Shown piece after piece: positions 41,265 to 49,887 of a stretch of DNA of 64,000 bases. Under the pieces are notes generated by a model that searched no databases, was not told the DNA's origin, and worked only from the letters and a program-made list of their open reading frames with translations. The position numbers and the translations under genes are program-made. Every line of letters begins with the position of its first letter. Within the stretch, counting starts at the first letter, position 1. Source of the DNA: Microbacterium sp. SORGH_AS_0888 (GTDB lineage: Bacteria > Actinomycetota > Actinomycetes > Actinomycetales > Microbacteriaceae); contig NZ_JAUTAZ010000001.1 of assembly GCF_030818905.1 (NCBI RefSeq), positions 1,054,001 to 1,118,000 on the forward strand. Reading direction: 5' to 3'.

Positions 41265-42331
41265 CGACACCGACCGTTCCGGACGCGGGCCGCACGCATC
41301 CGCCCGTGCGCCTGGCCGCATGCCCGAAAGCCATGGCCTACGGGCCGTGCGGCGGCGTGAACGCCGACGAGACGTGCGAGGTCGAGCCCGCGCCCTGCGT
41401 GTTCCTGCAGCGGGATCTGCCCGTGCGGTGGGACGGCGACGACCGCGCGGACCTCGACGAGATCACGACCGCATCCGGCCGGGAACTGCAGGCGATCGCC
41501 CGGCGGCGTCCGCTCGTGATGACGGGATTCCCCGTTCGTGCCCTGCATTCGGACGCCGTCGGTGCGACCGCCGCCGCGCTCTCGGGCAGCACGGATGCCG
41601 TGCTCTCCGGCGACGCCGGCCGCTCGCGCGTGCAGTTCCCGCCCTCCTACCGTGCCGCGCTCATCACCGCGACGGGGCTGCGCCTGTGGATGGGGTTCAA
41701 CGCCCGCGACCGCAATCGCACCGCCCTGGACCGGGAGCTGGCGTCGCTCCAGGCCCTCGGCGTCGCCGGCGTCCACTGCGTGACCGGCGACCACACGCGA
41801 ACCGGCGATCGTCCCGACGCGAGACCCGTGTTCGATCTCGAGTCGACCACGGTGCTCCCCCGCGCTCGCGCGCTCGGGCTGCTCACGTCGTTCGCGGAGT
41901 CGCCGGCGGCTCCTCCGATCGCCGAGCGCGGCGCCCGGGTCGCGCAGAAGCAGCGCGCCGGGGGCAGGATGTGCCTCACGCAGTATGCCGGGGATGCGGA
42001 CGAGGTCGCCGCCTTCGTCGAGCTCTGCCGGGCGGCCGGAGCGAGCGCTCCCGTTCTGCCCGGAGTACCGCTCGTCGTCGACCGCGACGGCGCGGCGCTG
42101 CTCGCCTCGTTCCATGCCGCCAAGCTGCCCGTCGGCTTCATCGACCGCCTCTTCTCGGCGCGCGACATCCGCGCGGAGGGCATCCGGCGCGCGGTCGGGT
42201 ACGGTCACGCACTGCTGGGCACGGGCCTGGTCGGGGGCGTCGTGATCGCGGGCGGCGCGCGACTGGGAGAGGAGGTCGCGTACGCCTCCGACCTCGCAAC
42301 CGTGGCGCGCGAGCTCGGAGGCGGTTCGTGA
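41261..42331 (+). CDS. MetV-MetF-like fusion protein, copy 2
   Basis: A 356-residue paralogue of the upstream gene. The cysteine module (CPKAMAYGPCGGVNADETCE; Cys21, 30, 39, 46) keeps the spacing of copy 1. The barrel has FNARDRNRTALDRELASLQALGV, HCVTGDH, PVFDLESTTV, GGRMCLTQYAGD and PVLPGVPLVVD. The acidic catalytic position is again absent (LVMTGFPVRAL). Tandem overlapping arrangement suggests a hetero-oligomer, with one or both subunits acting in methyl or methylene transfer to folate during catabolism of the imported compound. It ends 6 bp from the convergent XRE gene. Confidence 0.75.
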   Translation: MTTPTVPDAGRTHPPVRLAACPKAMAYGPCGGVNADETCEVEPAPCVFLQRDLPVRWDGDDRADLDEITTASGRELQAIARRRPLVMTGFPVRALHSDAVGATAAALSGSTDAVLSGDAGRSRVQFPPSYRAALITATGLRLWMGFNARDRNRTALDRELASLQALGVAGVHCVTGDHTRTGDRPDARPVFDLESTTVLPRARALGLLTSFAESPAAPPIAERGARVAQKQRAGGRMCLTQYAGDADEVAAFVELCRAAGASAPVLPGVPLVVDRDGAALLASFHAAKLPVGFIDRLFSARDIRAEGIRRAVGYGHALLGTGLVGGVVIAGGARLGEEVAYASDLATVARELGGGS

Positions 42332-42337
42332 CGGGTC

Positions 42338-42964
42338 TCAGTGCGACCCCGGGCTGCCTTCCTTGACGGTCAGAACCCGCGTCGTCTCGCCCGGCTCGGT
42401 GCGCCAGCGATGGCGCACACCGCCCTGGTAGTACACGGCGTCGCCGACCTCGAGGGCCAGCTCCTCACCGTCGAGCACGACGACGAGGCGTCCCTCGAGC
42501 ACGTAGACGAACTCCTCCTCGTCGTGGACCCACCACAGGTCCTCGGCGAAGGTTCCCGACATGACCATGGGCACGAACCGCGGATGGTCCCGCGCGAGCA
42601 CGCGCACGGGGCTGCCGCCGGCGTCCAGTGGCGTCGCCTCGCTCGCCCGGAAGACGTGGAACGCGCCTGCGCTCCGGGGCGCGGCATCCGTGTCGTCTGT
42701 GAGCAGAGCCTGCTGCGTGGTGCCGAGCGCCTGGGCGACACGGAACAGCGAGGTCATGCTCATGCGCTCGAGCCCACGCTCGACCTGGCTGAGGAACGAG
42801 TGCGAGAGATCGGCCTCCGCGGCCATCTGCGTCAGCGTCATGCCTCGGCTCTGACGCAGCGCCCTGATGCGGGCTCCGAGCACGCGGGCCGCCGCTGCGG
42901 GACCGTCCTCGTCCGCGCGGCGCCGGGCTGACACACCCCGGCGCGAGGAGGCGGCTTCCGACAT
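42338..42964 (-). CDS. XRE-family regulator with cupin sensor
   Basis: A 208-residue protein: N-terminal HTH (LGARIRALRQSRGMTLTQMAAEADLSHSFLSQVERGLERMSMTSLFRVAQAL) and C-terminal cupin (LWWVHDEEEFVYVLEGRLVVVLDGEELALEVGDAVYYQGGVRHRWR). Such regulators sense small ligands of catabolic pathways. TAGTCT (42971-42976) ends 6 nt before the ATG, so the mRNA is probably leaderless. It is convergent with the MetV-MetF-like operon and divergent from the ketopantoate-reductase-like gene; either may be its target. Confidence 0.85.
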   Translation of the reverse strand: MSEAASSRRGVSARRRADEDGPAAAARVLGARIRALRQSRGMTLTQMAAEADLSHSFLSQVERGLERMSMTSLFRVAQALGTTQQALLTDDTDAAPRSAGAFHVFRASEATPLDAGGSPVRVLARDHPRFVPMVMSGTFAEDLWWVHDEEEFVYVLEGRLVVVLDGEELALEVGDAVYYQGGVRHRWRTEPGETTRVLTVKEGSPGSH

Positions 42965-43033
42965 GAGTGAAGACTATGACACGATGCAGTCCGCCGTGGT
43001 GGAGGACCGTTGTGGTGCACGAGCCGGCGTGAG

Positions 43034-43039
43034 TAGCGT
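43034..43039 (+). promoter_or_regulatory. -10 element of the 43047 gene
   Basis: TAGCGT ends 7 nt before the GTG at 43047, selecting that start among several nearby GTG codons. Confidence 0.4.
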
Positions 43040-43046
43040 GGTGGCC

Positions 43047-43970
43047 GTGACGAGCGTCGATCGGGTCTCCGGAGCACATCCGAGGGAGACCGTCGCGATC
43101 GTCGGCCCCGGGGCGATCGGAACCACGATCGCGGCGGCGCTGCACGAAGCCGGTCGCACGCCGTTGCTGTGCGGGCGGTCGCGACGCGATCGCCTGGAGC
43201 TGATCGCGGGCGACGACGTGATCGTCGTTCCCGGCCCGGTGAACACGCATCCGGAGACCTCGGCCGCAGCAGTGGACGTCGTCTTCCTCGCGGTGAAGGC
43301 GACACAGCTCGAGGCGGCCGCGTCGTCCTGGCTGCCGGCGCTGTGCCGCCCCGGAACCGTCGTGTGCGTCCTGGAGAACGGGGTCGAGCAGACGTCGATG
43401 GTCGCCCCCCACCTGCCCGAGGGAACGGAGGCCATCGCTTCCGTCGTCTGGTTCCCCGCACAGGCGCGGGCCGACGGCACGGTGCTGCTGCGCGGCGAGC
43501 CGCGCCTGAGCGTCCCCGTGTCGGCCGCATCGCAGCGGGTCGTCGAGGCTCTCGGCGGGACGCGATGCCGGGCGGAGATCGCCCCGGACTTCCGCACCCT
43601 CGCGTGGCGGAAGCTCCTTCAGAACGCGGCAGCCGGATGGATGGCGCTGACCGGCCGCCGCGCCGGCATGTTCACCCGGAAGGACATCGCCGAGCTCACG
43701 CTCTCGTATCTGCGCGAGTGCCTGGCCGTCGCCCGCGCCGAGGGGGCCGAGCTGGACGACACCGTCCCCGCCGAGATCCTGGCGCTGTTCCAGGGCTTCC
43801 CGCCGGACATGAGCACCTCGATCCTCACGGACCGCGAAGCCGGCAGGCCGCTGGAGTGGGACATCCGCAACGGAGTGATCTCACGCCTCGGCCGGCGCCA
43901 CGACATCCCCACCCCGATCAGCGATCTGGTCGTGGCGCTGCTCGCCGCGTCGAGCGACGGGCCGGGCTGA
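43047..43970 (+). CDS. ketopantoate-reductase-family dehydrogenase (PanE/ApbA-like)
   Basis: A 307-residue protein with the NADP fold VAIVGPGAIGTTIAAALHEAGR near residue 16, VFLAVKATQLEAAA, VCVLENGVEQ and the C-terminal KLLQNAAAGWMALTGRRAG (catalytic Lys region). It reduces 2-oxo acids such as ketopantoate, but no other pantothenate gene is near. Placement beside the XRE-cupin regulator suggests a catabolic dehydrogenase. Confidence 0.8.
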   Translation: MTSVDRVSGAHPRETVAIVGPGAIGTTIAAALHEAGRTPLLCGRSRRDRLELIAGDDVIVVPGPVNTHPETSAAAVDVVFLAVKATQLEAAASSWLPALCRPGTVVCVLENGVEQTSMVAPHLPEGTEAIASVVWFPAQARADGTVLLRGEPRLSVPVSAASQRVVEALGGTRCRAEIAPDFRTLAWRKLLQNAAAGWMALTGRRAGMFTRKDIAELTLSYLRECLAVARAEGAELDDTVPAEILALFQGFPPDMSTSILTDREAGRPLEWDIRNGVISRLGRRHDIPTPISDLVVALLAASSDGPG

Positions 43971-43975
43971 CCGGA

Positions 43976-44716
43976 TCACCCCGCGGCGGCCTCCGCGCGT
44001 CGGCGCGCGAACTCACGCGCCTCGGTGAACAGCTCGAGGTCGATCCCGACGTGCCGTCGCGCGAGATCGGCTGCAGCGTCGGGAGACGCGGACACGATCG
44101 CCTCGACGATCGCGTCGTGCTCGCGGGCCGCCCGCGACTCCATCCGCCGGTGGCTCTCGCGGTCGCCCCACGGATGCGCCGGAGCCGACAGCGAGAGGCG
44201 GCTCTCGTGTCCCAGGACGATGTCGCGGAGCGCGGCATTGTGGGCGGAGTCGATGATCGCGAGGTGGAGCAGGCTGTCCGCGCGTTGCTTCGCGTCGCCG
44301 GACTCGGCCGCGTGGAACGCCGCCAGCCGATCCCGCATCGCGACGATGTCGGCGTCCGTCCGCCGCTCCGCGGCCAGACGCGCGATCGAGGAGTGCAGAA
44401 GCGAGCTCGCCGTGCAGGCATCGACGATCTCGTCCCACCGCTCGGCGAACCACCGGTCGACGCCCACGACGACCGACGCCGGCCATTCCTCGGCCACGAA
44501 CGTCCCGCCCGCACGCCCGCGGCGGCGTTCGATGAGCCCCCGCGCCGAGAGGTCGTCGAGCGCGGCGCGCACGGTGGTTCGACCGACGCCGAGCAGGGGC
44601 GAGAGATCTCGTTCGGGCGGGAGCCGCGTGCCGGGAAGGAACTCGCCGACCGCGACCGCGGTTATCAGTCGCTCTGTCACCCGCTCCACGAGGGATGCGT
44701 CGTCGGTGTCGGTCAT
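43976..44716 (-). CDS. GntR-family (FCD) repressor
   Basis: A 246-residue regulator: winged HTH VTERLITAVAVGEFLPGTRLPPERDLSPLLGVGRTTVRAALDDLSARGLIERR and an FCD ligand domain with three-His-type helices (FHAAESGDAKQRADSLLHLAIIDSAHN, REHDAIVEAIVSA). GGGGAG lies before the ATG. It is divergent from the amidase-permease-formamidase operon, and inverted repeats occupy the gap, so local repression is likely. Confidence 0.85.
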   Translation of the reverse strand: MTDTDDASLVERVTERLITAVAVGEFLPGTRLPPERDLSPLLGVGRTTVRAALDDLSARGLIERRRGRAGGTFVAEEWPASVVVGVDRWFAERWDEIVDACTASSLLHSSIARLAAERRTDADIVAMRDRLAAFHAAESGDAKQRADSLLHLAIIDSAHNAALRDIVLGHESRLSLSAPAHPWGDRESHRRMESRAAREHDAIVEAIVSASPDAAADLARRHVGIDLELFTEAREFARRRAEAAAG

Positions 44717-44753
44717 GCGCTCCCCGTCATTTCTTTCATGTTAAATCCGACAA

Positions 44754-44775
44754 AAAGGTTTGCCAACGAACCTTT
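44754..44775. promoter_or_regulatory. inverted repeats before the amidase operon
   Basis: AAAGGTT (44754-44760) and AACCTTT (44769-44775) are perfect arms with an 8-nt spacer; GAACCT/AGGTTC (44768-44773 and 44779-44784) is an overlapping second pair. Candidate GntR operator. Confidence 0.4.
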
Positions 44776-44795
44776 AAGAGGTTCACGATGACTGC

Positions 44796-45686
44796 ATGCA
44801 ACGCGAGATCACGGTTCCATTCGACGAAGGCTTCACCTGGGCCCGGCTGACGGAGCCCGCCGCCCCGACCGGGCGAGCGCCGCTGTTCATCCTGCACGGC
44901 GGCCCCGGAATGGCACACGACTACGTGGCGAACCTCTCAGCCCTCGCCGACATCACCGGCCGCACGGTGGTGCACTACGACCAGATCGGCTGCGGACGCA
45001 GCTCCCACCACCCCGACGCCCCCGTCTCCCGCTGGGTGCCGCAGCTGTTCGTCGACGAGTTCCACAGCCTGCGCACCGCGCTCGGAATCGACGAGTACCA
45101 CGTGCTCGGACAGTCCTGGGGTGGAATGCTCGGCGCAGAGATCGCGGTGCGGCGACCCGCGGGGCTGCGGAGCCTGGAGATCTGCAACTCGCCCGCGTCC
45201 ATGGCCCTCTGGCTCGCCGGCGCCGCACGGCTGCGTTCCGAGCTGCCCGCCGACGCGCGAGAAGCACTCGATCGTCACGAGGCCGACGGCACCATCGACC
45301 ACCCCGACTACGTCGACGCCACTCGACAGTTCTACGAGCGACACGTGTGCCGCATCACCCCCATGCCGCAGGACTTCGTCGACAGCGAGACGCAGATGCT
45401 GGCCGATCCGACGGTCTACCACACGATGAACGGCCCCAACGAGTTCCATGTCGTCGGAACCGGTCGTGACTGGACGATCATCGACCGCCTGCCGCAGGTC
45501 GCCGTGCCCGCTCTCGTCGTCGCGGGCGAGTTCGACGAGGCGACGCCCGAGACCTGGCAGCCGTTCGTCGACCACATCCCCGGCGCCCGCTCGCACGTCT
45601 TCCCCGGCGCCAGCCACTGCACGCATCTCGAGATGCCCGAGGAGTTCTTCGCCGTGATCGCCGACTTCCTCGCCCCGCTGCCCTGA
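44796..45686 (+). CDS. proline-iminopeptidase-type alpha/beta hydrolase
   Basis: A 296-residue serine hydrolase of the prolyl-iminopeptidase/amino-acid-amidase branch: oxyanion motif LFILHGGPGMAHDY, YDQIGCGRS, nucleophile elbow HVLGQSWGGMLGAE (Ser near residue 107), acidic GEFDEATPETW and His in ASHCTHLEMPEE. It removes N-terminal residues or hydrolyses amino-acid amides. First gene of an operon with an amino-acid permease and a formamidase-like enzyme. No strong ribosome site precedes the ATG. Confidence 0.8.
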   Translation: MQREITVPFDEGFTWARLTEPAAPTGRAPLFILHGGPGMAHDYVANLSALADITGRTVVHYDQIGCGRSSHHPDAPVSRWVPQLFVDEFHSLRTALGIDEYHVLGQSWGGMLGAEIAVRRPAGLRSLEICNSPASMALWLAGAARLRSELPADAREALDRHEADGTIDHPDYVDATRQFYERHVCRITPMPQDFVDSETQMLADPTVYHTMNGPNEFHVVGTGRDWTIIDRLPQVAVPALVVAGEFDEATPETWQPFVDHIPGARSHVFPGASHCTHLEMPEEFFAVIADFLAPLP

Positions 45687-45736
45687 TCCGCTCCGCCAAC
45701 GCCCGCCCCGCTCCACCTCACCCGAACAGGAGTCCC

Positions 45737-47161
45737 ATGTCGAACGACGCTCCCGAGACCCAGCAGCAGCTGGAGTCCTTCGGCTACAAGCAAGAGCTCA
45801 AGCGCTCCATGTCCACCCTCGACCTCGTCGTGTACGGCCTCGTCTTCATGGTGCCCATCGCGCCGTGGGCGATCTTCGGCGTCGTCTACAACGCCGCCTC
45901 CGGGATGGTGCCGCTGGTCTACCTGGTCGGCGTGGTCGCGATGATCTTCACCGCCCTCGCCTACGCCCAGATGTCCAAGGCCTTCCCGATCGCCGGGTCG
46001 GTGTTCTCCTATGTCGGTCGCGGCATCCATCCCACGGTCGGCTTCTTCGCCGGGTGGGCGATCCTGCTCGACTACCTGCTCGTCCCGACTCTGCTGTATG
46101 TCTTCGCGGCGTCGTCGATGGCGGGCATCTTCCCGGACGTGCCGCAGTGGATCTGGGCGGTGGCCTTCGTCATCGTCAACACCGCCATCAACGTCGCCGG
46201 CATCGGCTCGATCAAGCTGGCAAACCGCGTCATGCTCGTGGTGCAGCTGGCGTTCATCGTGATCTTCGTCGCGATCGCCATGATCGCGCTCGGCGCCGGC
46301 ACCGTCCCCGGTGCCGAGTTCACGATGGCTCCGCTGTGGGATGCCGGCAAGGTCGATCCCGCTCTCATCGCCACGGCGCTCTCGATCGCGGTTCTGAGCT
46401 TCCTCGGTTTCGACGGCATCTCGACGATGGCCGAGGAGTCCACCGGCACGCGCACCTCGGGGGGCAGGGCGATGATCATCGCGCTGCTCGTCGTCGCCGT
46501 CCTCTTCATCGTCCAGACGTGGTTCGCCAGCGCGCTCGCGGCCGGCACCGTGTCGTTCTCGGACGACGACGTGAACAACGCGTTCTTCCTGCTGGTCGCC
46601 CAGGCCGCCGGCAGCGGGTGGGCCACCGCCTTCCTCGCCGTCAACGTCATCGCGGTCGGAATCGCCAACGCCGTCGCCGCTCAGGCGGCGACCTCGCGCC
46701 TGCTGTACTCGATGAGTCGCGACAGGCGCCTCCCCGCATTCCTGTCGAAGGTGAACGCCCGTCAGGTGCCGCTCGCGGCCATCCTCCTGGTCAGCGGCAT
46801 CTCGCTGGTGCTCGTGCTGTTCTTCGTCGGACAGATCGCGGTCATCTCGTCATTGGTGAACTTCGGCGCCCTGCTCGGTTTCCTCCTGCTGCACGTCTCG
46901 GTGGCGGTGTACTACCTCGGCAAGAAGCGATCGAAGAACTATCTGCTGCACCTGGTGGTGCCTGCGATCGGATTCGTCATCATCGGCTATGTGCTGCTCA
47001 ACGCCGACGTCGCGGCGAAGATCGGCGGCATCGTCTGGCTCGTGATCGGCGGGGTGGTCTATCTGTTCTTCGCCCGCAAGTACGGCGTGAGCCCCGCGCC
47101 CGCTCCCGAGCACGCGGCCTCGGTGGCGGGCGAAGGCGGCGCGGAGGTCGATGCACGGTGA
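45737..47161 (+). CDS. APC-family amino-acid/amide permease
   Basis: A 474-residue transporter with about 12 helices. The start MSNDAPETQQQLESFGYKQELKRSMSTLDLVVYGLVFMVP and TALAYAQMSKAFPIAGSVFSYVGRGIHP are typical of APC-superfamily amino-acid permeases. AGGAGTCCC precedes the ATG. It overlaps the formamidase gene by 4 bp (GTGA). The ligand is probably an amino acid, amide or small peptide handled by its neighbours. Confidence 0.85.
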   Translation: MSNDAPETQQQLESFGYKQELKRSMSTLDLVVYGLVFMVPIAPWAIFGVVYNAASGMVPLVYLVGVVAMIFTALAYAQMSKAFPIAGSVFSYVGRGIHPTVGFFAGWAILLDYLLVPTLLYVFAASSMAGIFPDVPQWIWAVAFVIVNTAINVAGIGSIKLANRVMLVVQLAFIVIFVAIAMIALGAGTVPGAEFTMAPLWDAGKVDPALIATALSIAVLSFLGFDGISTMAEESTGTRTSGGRAMIIALLVVAVLFIVQTWFASALAAGTVSFSDDDVNNAFFLLVAQAAGSGWATAFLAVNVIAVGIANAVAAQAATSRLLYSMSRDRRLPAFLSKVNARQVPLAAILLVSGISLVLVLFFVGQIAVISSLVNFGALLGFLLLHVSVAVYYLGKKRSKNYLLHLVVPAIGFVIIGYVLLNADVAAKIGGIVWLVIGGVVYLFFARKYGVSPAPAPEHAASVAGEGGAEVDAR

Positions 47162-48108
47162 GGATCGACCACCGCCTCGGCAAAGAGCACGGCCGCGCGG
47201 GCCACGACGCCCGAGTCCCCCCGGTCCTGCGCATCGCGCCGGGCACCGGTGAGACCATCGCGTTCCAGACGGATGACGCGGTCTATCGCGAGCTCCACAC
47301 GCACGGCAGCCTGGCGGCCCTGTCGGCCCCGATGAACCCTGTCACAGGGCCCGTGTACGTCGAGGGTGCACGGCCGGGCGACGCGCTGGCGGTGACGATC
47401 CACCAGATCCGGCTGACCGACACCGGGTGGGCGATGAGCCTGCCCGGTGTCGGGGCGCTCCGCGACCGGATGCCGGACCAGGTCGTCACCCGCCGCATCC
47501 CGATCGATGCGGCCGGTGTGCATCTCACGGAGTCGCTCGCGGTGCCGGCTCGCCCCATGGTCGGCTGCATCGGGACCGCGCCGGCGTCGGGCACCGCCTC
47601 GACCGTCATGCCCGCACACGCGATCGGCGGCAACATGGACGTCCCCGACATCGCTCCCGGGGCCACCGTGCTGCTGCCGGTCGAGGTCGAGGGCGCCCTG
47701 CTCGCGATCGGCGACGTGCACGCGATCATGGCTCGGGGCGAGTCCTCGTTCGTCGCGATCGAGGCCGAGGGCACCGTCGTCGTGAGCGTCGACGTGGTGT
47801 CGTCGCTGCGGCTGCGTGCGCCACGGATCCGAACGGCCGAGGAGTGGATCTTCGTCGGCCTCGGCGCCACCGTTCAGGAGAGCGTGCAGCGAGGGTACGA
47901 GGACGCGTTCGACGCGTTCGTCGCGAGCGGATGGGAGACCATGGACGCGTACACGGTCATGAGCGCGCTCGCCCATTCCGAGCTCGGCGGCCCGACCGGC
48001 GCGTGCGAGCCCGACCCATTGCATCCGTTCGATGCCGTGGGAGCGGTCACTCTGCACCGCGTCCCTCGCGACCTGCTGTGGGATGGGGCCACCGCGGACA
48101 TCCCCTGA
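47158..48108 (+). CDS. acetamidase/formamidase-family amidase
   Basis: A 316-residue FmdA/AmdA-family enzyme. Recognisable segments are PVTGPVYVEGARPGDALAVTIHQI, HAIGGNMDVPDIAPGATVLLPVEVEGALLAIGDVHAIMARGE and YTVMSALAHSEL. It hydrolyses short amides to ammonia and acid. With the upstream peptidase/amidase and permease it forms a plausible nitrogen-salvage route. GTG start coupled to the permease stop. Confidence 0.85.
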   Translation: MRIDHRLGKEHGRAGHDARVPPVLRIAPGTGETIAFQTDDAVYRELHTHGSLAALSAPMNPVTGPVYVEGARPGDALAVTIHQIRLTDTGWAMSLPGVGALRDRMPDQVVTRRIPIDAAGVHLTESLAVPARPMVGCIGTAPASGTASTVMPAHAIGGNMDVPDIAPGATVLLPVEVEGALLAIGDVHAIMARGESSFVAIEAEGTVVVSVDVVSSLRLRAPRIRTAEEWIFVGLGATVQESVQRGYEDAFDAFVASGWETMDAYTVMSALAHSELGGPTGACEPDPLHPFDAVGAVTLHRVPRDLLWDGATADIP

Positions 48109-48257
48109 GCACGCGGCAGCGGTGCGCGAGGGGCCGGAGCCGTCCGACGGGAACGCGCCCGATCGTCCCGGTGGACGGCGCGCAGACCCCTGCGCGATCG
48201 GAGCCGATGAGGAGCGTGCGGCCCGAGGTGAGCGCCCGGTGACGCCCTGCACGATCT

Positions 48258-49055
48258 CTAGCGTGCCGAGCGGAGACTGCGCGCCCGCCATCGACCGTCA
48301 CTGCGGTCGACGACGATGGGGTGCTCGAAAGCCCGGCTGACGAGCTCCGTGGTGAGCGTGTCAGCGACCGGACCGGCGGCGACGACGGAGCCGTGGGCGA
48401 GCAGGAGCGCGTGGCTCGCGGCTTCGGGGATCTCCTCGAGGTGGTGGGTCACGAGGACGGACGCGAGATCAGGACGGCTCGCGGCGAGGTGGTCGAAGGT
48501 CTCGAGCAGCTGTTCCCGGGCTGCGACATCCAGGCCGGTCGACGGCTCGTCGAGCAGCAGCAGCGCGGGCTCGCCCATGAGCGCGCGGGCGATCAGCGCG
48601 CGCCCCCGTTCCCCCTGCGACAGCGTCGGCCACGTGCACTCGGCCTTGTCGCCGAGGCCGAGGAGCTCGATCAGCTCCGCGGCGCGGCACCGAGCGACCT
48701 CATCCGGCTCCCACCGCATCATGAGCTCGGTCGTGCCGGTGATGCCGGTCAGCACGACCTCGGTGATGGTGAGCGGAGAATCGAGCGGATGCCGGGGGTT
48801 CACGTGGCCGATACGTCGGCGAAGCGCCAACAGCTCGACCCGGCCGATCCGCTGCCCGAGCAGGTCGACCGTGCCGCTGGTCGGAAAGGTCTGCGCGCCC
48901 ACGAACCGGAGGATCGTGCTCTTCCCCGCCCCGTTCGGGCCGATCAGCACCCAGTGCTCGCCGGGCAGGATCCGCAGCGACACGCGGTCGAGGATGTTGC
49001 GGTCGCCCCGGCGGAAGGTCACGTCCTCGAGCACGACGACGGGATCGGCGCTCAC
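48258..49055 (-). CDS. stand-alone ABC ATPase (ModF-like)
   Basis: A 265-residue ATPase: Walker A GPNGAGKSTILRFV, signature TLSQGERGRALIARAL (SQGE in place of SGGQ, as in ModF/YhaQ-like proteins), Walker B LLLLDEPSTGLD and HHLEEIPEAASHALLL. No permease is adjacent, so it may be a regulatory or soluble ABC protein or pair with distant membrane subunits. Its ATG overlaps the stop of the upstream GntR gene, forming a two-gene operon. Confidence 0.8.
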   Translation of the reverse strand: MSADPVVVLEDVTFRRGDRNILDRVSLRILPGEHWVLIGPNGAGKSTILRFVGAQTFPTSGTVDLLGQRIGRVELLALRRRIGHVNPRHPLDSPLTITEVVLTGITGTTELMMRWEPDEVARCRAAELIELLGLGDKAECTWPTLSQGERGRALIARALMGEPALLLLDEPSTGLDVAAREQLLETFDHLAASRPDLASVLVTHHLEEIPEAASHALLLAHGSVVAAGPVADTLTTELVSRAFEHPIVVDRSDGRWRARSLRSAR

Positions 49056-49720
49056 GCGAATCCCGCCTTCAGCGCGGCCAGGTGTGCGCGGCTCGCCCGC
49101 GTCGCGTCCTCCGGCCGACGATCGAGGATCGCCGCCACGATCGCCGCGTGGGCGTCGTGGTCGGCGTCCTCATCGGCGACGGGGCGGATGCGGAGCATGT
49201 CGACCATCGCGCGACGGACCCGCGGGACGAACCCGTCGAACAGCTCGGTGAGGACCTCGTTGTGCGCGGCGACGACGATCGTCCGGTGCAGCACCATGTC
49301 GGCGTCCACGTGCTCCTCCACGCTCTGGCCCGGCGCCGTGCGGGTCTGGAGCGCCCGCCGGATCGCGCGCAGGTCGGCGGGGGTGCGACGCTCCGCGGCG
49401 AGCCCGGCCGCCTCGACCTCGATGGCGGTGCGCGCCTCGATCACCGTCACGATGTCCGCACGGCGGAGCACATGGTCCCAGTCCTCGGGGACATCGAGGG
49501 CCGTCACATAGACACCCGAGCCCTGCCGCGAGTCGAGGATGCCGCGGCCCGCGAGCTGGCGGATCGCCTCCCGCACGGTCGAACGCCCCACGCCGAGCTG
49601 CGGCGCGAGCGTCGTCTCACCGGGAAGCTTCGACCCGAGCGTCCACTCCCCCGCCCGGATGCGGTCGAGCAGCACCTCGGCCGCCTGATCGGCGAGCGGC
49701 ACACGTCTGAGCTGAGTCAT
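49052..49720 (-). CDS. GntR-family (FadR/FCD) regulator
   Basis: A 222-residue regulator: winged [63 protein letters not shown] and an FCD domain ([35 protein letters not shown]). GAGGAG precedes the ATG. Divergent from leuA and overlapping the ABC ATPase gene. It may respond to a branched-chain-acid intermediate, but that is inference from position. Confidence 0.85.
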   Translation of the reverse strand: MTQLRRVPLADQAAEVLLDRIRAGEWTLGSKLPGETTLAPQLGVGRSTVREAIRQLAGRGILDSRQGSGVYVTALDVPEDWDHVLRRADIVTVIEARTAIEVEAAGLAAERRTPADLRAIRRALQTRTAPGQSVEEHVDADMVLHRTIVVAAHNEVLTELFDGFVPRVRRAMVDMLRIRPVADEDADHDAHAAIVAAILDRRPEDATRASRAHLAALKAGFA

Positions 49721-49765
49721 CGACGTCTCCTCTACTTGTCTGCGGACTTATGTTACAGTTCGTAC

Positions 49766-49813
49766 GTGTCCACCCTCGCACTCCTCCTTCTTCGCCGCCA
49801 CGGCGGGGCATAG
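49766..49813 (+). CDS. leu leader peptide (attenuator)
   Basis: A 15-codon open frame GTG...TAG encoding [15 protein letters not shown] with five leucine codons, four of them consecutive (CTC CTC CTT CTT). It sits 74 bp before leuA. Tandem codons of the regulated amino acid are the hallmark of attenuation: ribosome stalling on them when leucyl-tRNA is scarce would favour leuA expression. Confidence 0.75.
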   Translation: MSTLALLLLRRHGGA

Positions 49814-49854
49814 CCGGACCGGCTCCCCGTCGTGGAGCCCAACGCTGCGCCGGT
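49804..49854 (+). promoter_or_regulatory. leuA attenuator RNA structures
   Basis: Mutually exclusive pairings after the leader codons: CGGGG/CCCCG with GCC/GGC (49804-49829), GGCTCC/GGAGCC (49821-49826 with 49834-49839), and ACCGGC/GCCGGT (49818-49823 with 49849-49854). They share bases, as terminator and antiterminator forms would. No T run is seen. Confidence 0.5.
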
Positions 49855-49887
49855 CACCTCCCGTACCGCACTGAAGGAACCGACGAC

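Noticed and set aside
49731..49760. GntR operator in the leuA/GntR gap
   Set aside because: TTGTCTGCGGACTTA is only partly palindromic; symmetry is too weak to call a site.
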